A DNA stretch of 64,000 nucleotides from JACKCB01 sp964452775 (lineage in GTDB: Bacteria > Chloroflexota > Anaerolineae > Promineifilales > Promineifilaceae). Positions 50,008 to 56,881 of this stretch are shown one piece after another (position 1 is the stretch's first letter; the number at the start of each line of letters is the position of its first letter). Position numbers and translations under genes: made by a program. The stretch lies in assembly GCA_964452775.1 (NCBI GenBank), contig CAYVQP010000001.1:124001-188000 (forward strand). Direction: 5' to 3'. The notes under the pieces are model-generated. The model was not told the origin of the DNA and made no database searches. It saw nothing but the letters and a program-made list of their open reading frames with translations.

Positions 50008-50451
50008 CTACTTCAGCGTAAGCAGATAAGCAACGAGATCATCAATTTGCTGTTCAGTCAGATCCGTACCATAGTTTTGATACATTACGCCGGCCGTAAA
50101 CCCATCTACCACGTGTGCGTCCGGCTTGACGATAGACTCTCGCAGATACTCCTCCGCTGATTGACCCTCAACATACGTTCCGGCGCGGGTGGCTACACCG
50201 GCATGCGAGGGACCAACCAGAACCACGCCCTCTTCAAGTGAGTGACAGGTCACGCAGCCGGGGGCCGAACCGATTGTCGTCTGCTTATAAAGTTCCTCTC
50301 CACGGGTCGCATCACCGGTTGGAGCAGGCGCGCTGTCATCCGTGCCGGAATCGGTGCTGTCGCCCCCTCCTCCGCAGGCCGCCAGAGCCAACGCCATTAA
50401 GAAGATCAGAATTGAGAGTAAAGTTCGCTTGCGCAATTTGGTTACCTCCAT
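50008..50451 (-). CDS. Monohaem cytochrome c lipoprotein
   Basis: A 147-residue lipoprotein. A lipobox (LALAAC) follows a basic N-terminus (MEVTKLRKRTLLSILIFL), then a Gly/Ser/Asp-rich linker. The cytochrome c domain has one haem site, GCVTCHSLEEG, and the methionine ligand in FTAGVMYQNYGTDL, ending DDLVAYLLTLK. It would carry electrons outside the membrane. The start is ATG 50451 by the signal peptide. It is a close paralogue of the next gene (50738-51367), with the same C-terminus DLVAYLLTLK but a far shorter linker. Confidence 0.88.
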   Translation of the reverse strand: MEVTKLRKRTLLSILIFLMALALAACGGGGDSTDSGTDDSAPAPTGDATRGEELYKQTTIGSAPGCVTCHSLEEGVVLVGPSHAGVATRAGTYVEGQSAEEYLRESIVKPDAHVVDGFTAGVMYQNYGTDLTEQQIDDLVAYLLTLK

Positions 50452-50635
50452 GTTGATTGGATTACCCCAGGAGCAAAACTTCGGGGTGGAAGTTGGCGCG
50501 GACCAGAATAGTTCCAAGTGCATTCAATCCTAGCGCCGAGGCATGATGCGTCTGTGTCCCCATCTAGTTACCAACCCAAGTCCGCCTTCCAACAATGATA
50601 TTACCACAATTTGGCGGCAGACAGCCGAAAATGCA

Positions 50636-50700
50636 AAGCCCCACAGCTACCAACCCGGCATGTCTTCCGTGGAAGGTTGCCGTGCGCAGCTACGGGGCTT
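50636..50700 (-). terminator. Long inverted repeat after the second cytochrome c gene
   Basis: AAGCCCCACAGCT (50636-50648) and AGCTACGGGGCTT (50688-50700) pair along all 13 positions in RNA when two G-U pairs are allowed. The 39-nt loop has its own CAACC/GGTTG pairing. It starts 38 nt past the stop codon at 50738. It is probably a termination or 3'-processing signal. Confidence 0.4.
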
Positions 50701-50737
50701 CTCTTGTGCTTTGCGGGAAAGTTGCGCGAGCGGGCCG

Positions 50738-51367
50738 TTACTTCAGCGTCAGCAAATATGCCACCAGATCGGCGATATCTTCCTCTGACAGTTGCTCCGC
50801 GAATTGCTGGTACATGATATCAGCGACAAAGCCGTCCACAATGAAGGCGTTCGGTTCGATGATCGACTGGCGTAGGTACTCTTCTGCCGATAGTCCGGGG
50901 ACCCGAGACGCGGCGGCGGTTCCGACGCCGAAGTGGGACGGCCCTACGATGACCGTCCCCTCCAATGGTGAGTGGCAGGCCGCGCAGCCGGGAGCGCTGC
51001 CCGCGGCGCCAAGCGTCGGCAGGTTGTAAAGCTGTTCGCCGCGAACGGGGTCGCCGGCCGGCTCAGTCGCCGGCTCGTCAGTTGGCTCTGCAGTTGGTTC
51101 AGCGGTGGCCTCTTCTGTCGCCTCAGCAGTTGGCTCGTCCGTAGGCTCTGCAGTTGCTTCCTCTGTAGGTTCAGCGGTAGCTTCCACGGTGGGTTCAGCA
51201 GTGGGCTGCTCGGCCGGCTCGGACGTCGGCTCGGCAGCTTCCTCCTCGCCGCCGTTGTCGCTAACGGACTGACCATCATTTGTGTCCGCTGTATTGTTAC
51301 TGCCCCCACAGCCGGCCAACGCCAAAATCAGCAACAGCGCAAGTGCGATCATCAACGATTTCTTCAT
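50738..51367 (-). CDS. Monohaem cytochrome c lipoprotein with long acidic Thr/Pro linker
   Basis: A 209-residue lipoprotein: MKKSLMIALALLLILALAGC ends in the lipobox. The next ~80 residues are a low-complexity linker of repeated Glu-Pro-Thr/Ala-Glu units that could span the cell wall. The cytochrome c domain has one haem site, GCAACHSPLEG, and a Met in FVADIMYQQFAEQL, ending DLVAYLLTLK. The start was set at ATG 51367 by the signal peptide, with GAGGAAC upstream; the frame extends 51 codons earlier. The leader contains a perfect 9-bp hairpin (51395-51421) and a promoter (51467-51494). Confidence 0.87.
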   Translation of the reverse strand: MKKSLMIALALLLILALAGCGGSNNTADTNDGQSVSDNGGEEEAAEPTSEPAEQPTAEPTVEATAEPTEEATAEPTDEPTAEATEEATAEPTAEPTDEPATEPAGDPVRGEQLYNLPTLGAAGSAPGCAACHSPLEGTVIVGPSHFGVGTAAASRVPGLSAEEYLRQSIIEPNAFIVDGFVADIMYQQFAEQLSEEDIADLVAYLLTLK

Positions 51368-51394
51368 CAAAATGTTCCTCGTGTCATACATGAA

Positions 51395-51421
51395 GGGGCG
51401 CGGTTCGTAAGGCCGCGCCCC
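51395..51421 (-). promoter_or_regulatory. Leader hairpin of a cytochrome c gene
   Basis: A perfect 9-bp stem GGGGCGCGG/CCGCGCCCC (51395-51403 and 51413-51421) with a 9-nt loop, 27 nt before the start codon, between the promoter at 51467 and the ribosome site. A control role for the leader is suggested by position. Confidence 0.45.
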
Positions 51422-51466
51422 AGTTTGAGAAGCAGGCATCCAGTCAAGACTGCTCAGGTAGCTACT

Positions 51467-51494
51467 ATCATAATTGAGGCGCCCATCGGCGCAA
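51467..51494 (-). promoter_or_regulatory. Putative promoter of the long-linker cytochrome c gene
   Basis: On the minus strand TTGCGC (51494-51489), 16-nt spacer, TATGAT (51472-51467). The leader would be about 90 nt. The rest of the 51368-51780 gap holds the hairpin at 51395-51421 and the terminator at 51671-51712; no gene is supported there. Confidence 0.4.
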
Positions 51495-51670
51495 AGCGAC
51501 CAAAGTCTGAATATGGTCACACCAGGCTAAGACGATTGGAGGAGAAAACGCTAATGGTGCGGCCCTACCTCATTGGCGCTGCGTTGGTTCAAGGGCGCGC
51601 GGAAATGCTGCGTCTGGCCCTGCCGGACATTTCCCCCCGTCCCTGCGTATTCGTTCGCCTGCTTCGCCCC

Positions 51671-51712
51671 AACAAGAAAGGTCCCGTGAGACAGGGCGTC
51701 ATCACGGGACCT
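51671..51712 (-). terminator. Intrinsic terminator of the decaheme gene
   Basis: A perfect 11-bp stem AGGTCCCGTGA/TCACGGGACCT (51679-51689 and 51702-51712) with a 12-nt loop. On the minus strand it is followed by TTTCTTGTT. It lies about 70 nt past the stop codon at 51781. Confidence 0.6.
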
Positions 51713-51780
51713 ACACAACGACTCTGTCAGGCGACCGGCTTCGAACGCAGTCGTTTAGTTGCCGGTCTACCCGATGGAAC

Positions 51781-54024
51781 CTATTCCTCCGCTGCCGGCG
51801 GTGTTACCGGCGGCCGGGTCAGGGCAGACACATCACCGCCCACACTGGCAATCGAATCATACAGGAACTGCATAACGTAATCGCTGTTGTGGGCGAACGC
51901 GCCGGGGTCCTTCTGCGAATACTGGTAGTTGTAGGCAGCGCGCAACAGCGCCGGCGTCCATGACGCGTATCCTTCTGTATCCGCTGCCGTCGCCATCCCA
52001 TCTACGTCCGCATCCACGAAGAAGTACGGATAGCGAGCCGGGTTGTAGACGATCGGCGTGCCGATTGTGGTCGCGGCGTAGTTCTGGAACGCCGCGTAGA
52101 GCAGTTCGGCGAGGGTGTCAATTTCGCCGGCGATGCCTTCAGTCACATCACCGTCCCCATCGTAGTCGACCGGCGCTTCATCATCCTCGTCGAAGCGGAT
52201 GTTGACCAGGTCGTCCATGGTGGCGACGTTTTCATGACAGTCGGCGCACTCCGCATATTGCACGTCCAGGGTGTGCGTGCCGTGACATTCAGTGCATGCG
52301 TTGAAGGCATTGACGTGTACATTTTGTCCGTTGTACTCCTGGCCTTCAAACTCATACGCCCCTTGAGCCTCGGTTCCGAAGAGTGTGGCTCCGGCAGCGA
52401 AGTAATGAATATTGCGGAATCCCAGTGAATCTGACACCTCATCATCACCCAGGTCGCCGATGGCGTTGTTCACACTGACCGTGGACTCACGCCCCTGATG
52501 GCAATTCAGACAAAGGTTGCTGCCCGGATCGTCAAGCGCCAACACGGCGCCGCTGGGGAACTTGACCGACTCGACTTCGTAGATAGTGAATTCGCCTACA
52601 TTGTTGTGGCAGGTGGAGCAAGCCAGGCCATTAGAGGCCGGCTGGTTGATGGCCACATTTTGCTCGATGTAGAGCGGCAGGCCGGCAGCGCTATGGCAGC
52701 GGCTGCAGCTCCCGGGCACCATGCCGCCGTCTGCGTCCCAATGGCGGAAGGCCTCCTCAGAGCCGGCAAAGTGCCCATGATCGATGCGCCGTAACGCGGT
52801 CATGTCTACGGGCGCGGAGATCGATCCGTTCAGGTCTTCAGTCGAGTCGTAAAGCAGTTGGATAATGTACTTGCCGCCGTGAGCGTAGCGACCAGGATCC
52901 TTCAAGGATACCTGATAGTTGTACGCGGCGCGGGTCAGCCGCGGCGTCCAGGTGGCGTAGCTGTCGCCTTCATCCTCCGAGACGGTACCGTCATCGTTAG
53001 CGTCAATGAAGAAGTAAGGATAACGCGAGCCATCGTAGCCAATGGGCGATCCAGCCACTTCGCTTGCGTAGGCGCGCATCGAGGCAAACAAGATTTCCCG
53101 CAGGCCGTCAATCTCGAATGCGATTCCTTCTTCCATGTCGCCGTCGCCGTCATAATCAACCAGCGACCCCGGCATGCGCACATTCTCGAAGTCTTCGACG
53201 GTTTCTACGTCCGTGTGACAGGAGGTGCACGCTTCTACTTGCACCTCCAGGGTGTGTGGGTCGTGACAGCTGTTGCATGTGTTGTACCCGTCAACATGGT
53301 CATAGCGGGCATCATACGACTTACCTGCATACTCATACCCACCCTTGGCCAGCGTACCGTATTGAGTTGCCGCCGCGGCGTAGTAATGGATGTTGGTGAA
53401 TCCGAGATCCTCGCTGACCGCGTCGGGAGTCTCCGCCATCCCGGCGTCCGTGATCTTCTGATCGACTGAGACGGTAGACTCGCGGCCCTGGTGGCACTCC
53501 ATGCAGCGAGACTCGTCGCCCAGGCCGGTCACTTCGATTCCCGACGGGAAGATCACGCTGTCCTTGGTAATCGTCACGTCGTTGTGACAGGCCGCACACT
53601 CCACGGTCGAACCGATTGGCGCCGCTACGTTAACCACTCCGGCCTCTGATCCATCAAGTCCCAGGAAATCCTGGTAGCCCGGCGTGCTGTGGCATTTTGC
53701 ACAGTTTGTCGGGATCTCCGCCGGATCTTCCTCGTTCCAATGATTGAATGCCTCGGAGGTGGTGTCGTTGTGCGGGGATGATTCCCAACGTTCGACGAAT
53801 ACCATCTCGTCTGCCGCGCTAGCTTCCGGAGCCGGGCATTCCTCGCACACCGGCGCTTCAACTTCCGGGCAGACAGGCTCGGCCACGTCCGGGCATTCCG
53901 CCGGGACTTCAACCTCGACGATACGTGTAACCTCCACCGGTTCTTGCTGCTCATCGCTGCAGGCCGCCAGCGCCAGGGCGACGATGAGCAGTACTGTCAT
54001 GAAAATCAGGCTCTTTCGTTCCAT
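51781..54024 (-). CDS. Decaheme cytochrome c lipoprotein made of two pentaheme repeats
   Basis: A 747-residue lipoprotein (lipobox LALAAC at residue 22). After a spacer with four cysteines (PAECP, PVCPE, PVCEECP) come two homologous halves. Each has five CxxCH sites: CAKCH, CAACH, CMECH, CNSCH, CTSCH in the first; CSRCH, CSTCH, CLNCH, CTECH, CADCH in the second. Both repeat CHQGRESTVSV, LGF-NIHYxAA, VDYDGDGDxxEGIAxEIDxL, RYPYFF and a C-terminal YNYQ--KDPG pattern. The DYDGDGD and DANDDGTVSEDE segments look like calcium loops. It may be a surface electron carrier. The start is ATG 54024. It is 127 nt downstream of the cytochrome b gene. Confidence 0.9.
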   Translation of the reverse strand: MERKSLIFMTVLLIVALALAACSDEQQEPVEVTRIVEVEVPAECPDVAEPVCPEVEAPVCEECPAPEASAADEMVFVERWESSPHNDTTSEAFNHWNEEDPAEIPTNCAKCHSTPGYQDFLGLDGSEAGVVNVAAPIGSTVECAACHNDVTITKDSVIFPSGIEVTGLGDESRCMECHQGRESTVSVDQKITDAGMAETPDAVSEDLGFTNIHYYAAAATQYGTLAKGGYEYAGKSYDARYDHVDGYNTCNSCHDPHTLEVQVEACTSCHTDVETVEDFENVRMPGSLVDYDGDGDMEEGIAFEIDGLREILFASMRAYASEVAGSPIGYDGSRYPYFFIDANDDGTVSEDEGDSYATWTPRLTRAAYNYQVSLKDPGRYAHGGKYIIQLLYDSTEDLNGSISAPVDMTALRRIDHGHFAGSEEAFRHWDADGGMVPGSCSRCHSAAGLPLYIEQNVAINQPASNGLACSTCHNNVGEFTIYEVESVKFPSGAVLALDDPGSNLCLNCHQGRESTVSVNNAIGDLGDDEVSDSLGFRNIHYFAAGATLFGTEAQGAYEFEGQEYNGQNVHVNAFNACTECHGTHTLDVQYAECADCHENVATMDDLVNIRFDEDDEAPVDYDGDGDVTEGIAGEIDTLAELLYAAFQNYAATTIGTPIVYNPARYPYFFVDADVDGMATAADTEGYASWTPALLRAAYNYQYSQKDPGAFAHNSDYVMQFLYDSIASVGGDVSALTRPPVTPPAAEE

Positions 54025-54151
54025 AGTTCTGCGCCCCTCTGTAGAGAAAGCACTCTCAATGATTCAAGGCATGCACACAAGGCAAATGCTCCTGAACTAA
54101 ACACCTGCTACATTGTTGGCCGGATCCGAACATCGCCGCGCGCATCAACTT

Positions 54152-54997
54152 TTATGGCGCAGGGGTTACTGTTGGCATTACCGTGATTATGGCCGTCTCC
54201 TCAAAGGTAAACGCCCAGACTATCAGCGCCACCAACAACACACCCACCACGAAGCTGACCGCGAAAAATATCCGCTGGCGGTGTCGCAACACCGGCTTTT
54301 CCACCATAGGCCAGGGATCGCCGCCGGCATCTAGCCGCTCCAATTCCAATGCATGTTCCTCCTCCATTTGCTTACGCGACATCGTGCCCGTAAACATGCT
54401 GCGGTTAAAATGCTTGATATGCACATTGTACATGTGCCACACAACCAGGGCGGAAACGGCAAGTATGGCCTCCCAACCGTGCGCTGCCTTCGCCATGGGG
54501 ATAAGTTCGCCGGGAAATATGGAGGTGAAGGCGATAGGATTCCACATGATGAAGCCTGTAATAGTCATCAGTACGGTGCCCCATAGAACGGCCCAATACT
54601 CAAACTTCTCTCCGAAGTTAAACTTCAGCATCTTGGGCGGCTCCTCTTGAATCCCCAGGTTGTGTTTGACCGTGCCGGTCAGGTCGTCCAGGTCCTTGCG
54701 GGTAGGGAACATCGGCATTCGCTCACGCCGGACGAAAAAGCGATATGCAGCCACCCCAAGACTATAGATTGAGCCCAGGACCAGCACGACCGCCGCCAAG
54801 TGGTGGATGGTACGTACATTTTCGATCCCCCCCATCCAATCTACTAGCGTCCGCGCCCACGGTTGGGTCTCCCACATCTGCGGCAGCCCCGTAACCGCCA
54901 GAGTAGTAAAACTCAGAAGCAATATGAGGTGTTCGATCCGGGCTCCCAGACGAAATCGAGGATAGTGGGTCGGCAGGTCGCGGGTAGTTTCACTCAT
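54152..54997 (-). CDS. Cytochrome b-type membrane subunit (FdnI/Ni-Fe hydrogenase b-like)
   Basis: A 281-residue membrane protein. Helices with likely haem-ligand histidines: ARIEHLILLLSFTTLAVTGL, VRTIHHLAAVVLVLGSIYSL, EYWAVLWGTVLMTITGFIMW and AAHGWEAILAVSALVVWHMY-NVHIKHF. A further C-terminal helix (FFAVSFVVGVLLVALIVWAF) follows. The pattern resembles di-haem cytochrome b subunits that exchange electrons with menaquinol. The start was set at ATG 54997. It lies 29 nt after the 14-haem cytochrome gene, so the two probably form one complex. It would connect the quinone pool to the multihaem proteins. Confidence 0.85.
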   Translation of the reverse strand: MSETTRDLPTHYPRFRLGARIEHLILLLSFTTLAVTGLPQMWETQPWARTLVDWMGGIENVRTIHHLAAVVLVLGSIYSLGVAAYRFFVRRERMPMFPTRKDLDDLTGTVKHNLGIQEEPPKMLKFNFGEKFEYWAVLWGTVLMTITGFIMWNPIAFTSIFPGELIPMAKAAHGWEAILAVSALVVWHMYNVHIKHFNRSMFTGTMSRKQMEEEHALELERLDAGGDPWPMVEKPVLRHRQRIFFAVSFVVGVLLVALIVWAFTFEETAIITVMPTVTPAP

Positions 54998-55026
54998 CAC
55001 AAGCACTCACCATCTTCAGGGGCTTT

Positions 55027-56703
55027 TCATTCCTGCTGCCGGCGAAAGCGCAGCCGCACGCGGCGGAAAATATCCGTCGCCACCAGGAAGCCGAAGCCGA
55101 TTACGGTAATGGGAATGACGATCCGGTAGAAGGTCTCAACCAGGAAGACGCCGGTGTTGTTTTGAAGCGACGGTTCGTAGTGGCTGGTCCAGGCCGCGGT
55201 GAAGTTCTCCGTGGCGTTCGGGTGGCACTTCTGGCAGGTTTCCAGCAGGTTGGCCTGGATGCCGTTCTCGGGATCATCGGGCCGTTGAATGTCGTGTATG
55301 CCGTGGCAGTCGTAGCAAACGGCCTCGTTGAACGGGGCGTTGGGATCCGCTGATGGGTCAAACAGTACTGCACTGGTACCATGAAAATCTGACACGTAAG
55401 TCTGAAAGACGCTGGTCGAAATGTCATATTTGGACATCAACTCTTTGTCAGCGTGGCAACGCGCACAGATCAACGGCGATCGGGAGCGATACATGGTGGT
55501 ACTGGTATCCACGATATTGTGCACCCCGTGGCAATCAATGCAGGTTGGCACATCGGGATTGCTATTCTGCGACAGGGCCTCTCCATGCACGCTGTCCACG
55601 TACTCATCGTGGATCTCCGCGTGGCACTGGGCGCACGTTTCCGAAATTCGCTGTCGAGGTTGATCCGGCGGTGGCGTGTCGTGCGCGCCGTGACAATCTG
55701 TGCATACCGCCGCATCCAGGTTGCCCTCAGCGATCAGGGAACCATGCACGTCGTCCACCGTCTTTTCGGCGTGCTGCTCGTGACAGCGATAGCAGAGCTG
55801 GCTGTTTGCGACTCTATATTCGCGCAGGCTGCCGGTGTTCTGCGGCTCTGCATGCGGAAAACTGTAGTTCTCGTGACAGTCCGTGCAGTTGAGCGGTTGC
55901 CAGGCATTGTCCGCGCCATGCACAGAGCCCCCAAAGTGGGTGCGATCAACGGTAAGCGAAAGCTCCTCGCCATTGTCCAATGTCAGGGTGCGCCCCGGCT
56001 GATCGTGGCAGGCCAGGCAGAATTGATTATCTACCTGCGGTCTGAACAATCCCGCCTGCACGATGGTCTCGAGCGTTGCCGGGTCGGTCTGCGGGACCTC
56101 ATTCGCGGTGTGACAGTTGACGCACACCTGCATACCTTCCGCCTTGGTCATCTGCGCAGCCGGCGCAACCTCGTGTGAACCGTGGCAATCTGTGCAGACC
56201 ACCGGATTTTCGCTCTCCGGCCCGGCGTGCGCTGTCTCGTGCGGCTGCTGGTGACAGCTCAGGCAGCTTTCCGAGCTGGCGATCTGAAAACTGCGTAAAT
56301 CTGCGGCTGAGGTTGGTTCGTGCGGAAACTGATAGCCGGCCGCCGCATGGCAGTTCGTACAGCTCAACGGCGTTTCGGCAGACGAGCCATGAACTGAAGC
56401 GGCCAACGCCGGCAGATCAACCGCCGCCGGCAATTGGGTACCGTCGGGAAACTCAACGACCGCCTGGGAGTTCTCATGACATAGCCGGCATTGCATGTCG
56501 CCGGCCGGGTGTGGCAGAGGTTCGGCGGACCGCGCCAGCAATACCGCAGCCCGCAGAGAAGAGGATGCCGAGGTTGATGTCGCCGGTGAGGCATCGCCCG
56601 CTGCGCGTCCGGCCGCAAACCAGCTCGCTGATACAAAAACTACCAGCGCCAGCGCCAGACCTACTCTGCTCATCCTTCGAAGTCGCCGTTGTGACGAGAC
56701 CAA
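55027..56703 (-). CDS. 14-haem membrane-anchored cytochrome c
   Basis: A 558-residue protein with an N-terminal signal helix (VGLALALVVFVSASWFA) and a C-terminal helix (FYRIVIPITVIGFGFLVATD) ending in basic residues (RRVRLRFRRQQE), so the haem part is outside. Fourteen CxxCH motifs are spread along it, many in the pattern CxDCHGxH (CTDCHGSH, CTDCHGAH, CIDCHGVH, CYDCHGIH) known from stacked-haem proteins. The likely start is TTG 56703, with AGGAG upstream, or ATG 56673. It precedes the cytochrome b gene (29-nt gap) and follows the hairpin array. It likely takes electrons from the b subunit. No known catalytic family recognised. Confidence 0.9.
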   Translation of the reverse strand: MVSSQRRLRRMSRVGLALALVVFVSASWFAAGRAAGDASPATSTSASSSLRAAVLLARSAEPLPHPAGDMQCRLCHENSQAVVEFPDGTQLPAAVDLPALAASVHGSSAETPLSCTNCHAAAGYQFPHEPTSAADLRSFQIASSESCLSCHQQPHETAHAGPESENPVVCTDCHGSHEVAPAAQMTKAEGMQVCVNCHTANEVPQTDPATLETIVQAGLFRPQVDNQFCLACHDQPGRTLTLDNGEELSLTVDRTHFGGSVHGADNAWQPLNCTDCHENYSFPHAEPQNTGSLREYRVANSQLCYRCHEQHAEKTVDDVHGSLIAEGNLDAAVCTDCHGAHDTPPPDQPRQRISETCAQCHAEIHDEYVDSVHGEALSQNSNPDVPTCIDCHGVHNIVDTSTTMYRSRSPLICARCHADKELMSKYDISTSVFQTYVSDFHGTSAVLFDPSADPNAPFNEAVCYDCHGIHDIQRPDDPENGIQANLLETCQKCHPNATENFTAAWTSHYEPSLQNNTGVFLVETFYRIVIPITVIGFGFLVATDIFRRVRLRFRRQQE

Positions 56704-56720
56704 GACCGTTCGTTCACTCC

Positions 56721-56864
56721 TGTAAATCGAATTTTCAATTCGATGCCGATTTGGAAAATCGGGTTACAGAAACTGCCGATTTGGAAAATCGGGTTACAGA
56801 GATTCCCGACTTGGAAAATCGGGTTACAGAAACTGCCGATTTAAAAGATCGGACTACGCTAACT
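56721..56864. repeat. Tandem array of five small hairpins (30-bp period)
   Basis: Four 30-bp units at 56745-56774, 56775-56804, 56805-56834 and 56835-56864 follow a shorter one at 56721-56744. Each of the 30-bp units holds an imperfect palindrome of the form CCGATTT-GG-AAAATCGG, followed by GGTTACAGA. The first has ATCGAATT-TTC-AATTCGAT. The centres differ while the pairing is kept, as if the stem-loop were under selection. The array fills the 178-nt gap between the octahaem and 14-haem genes. Confidence 0.8.
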
Positions 56865-56881
56865 CTTCTCCTGGTGAATAT

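Noticed and set aside
50972..51880. A 300-codon plus-strand open frame
   Set aside because: Antisense to a lipoprotein linker and a gap with terminator and promoter on the other strand; low-complexity translation.
55453..56178. A plus-strand open frame within the 14-haem gene
   Set aside because: Shadow of the haem-motif-rich coding strand.
56721..56864. CRISPR array
   Set aside because: Units are contiguous with 30-bp period and no variable spacers, and each unit is itself a palindrome; no cas genes.
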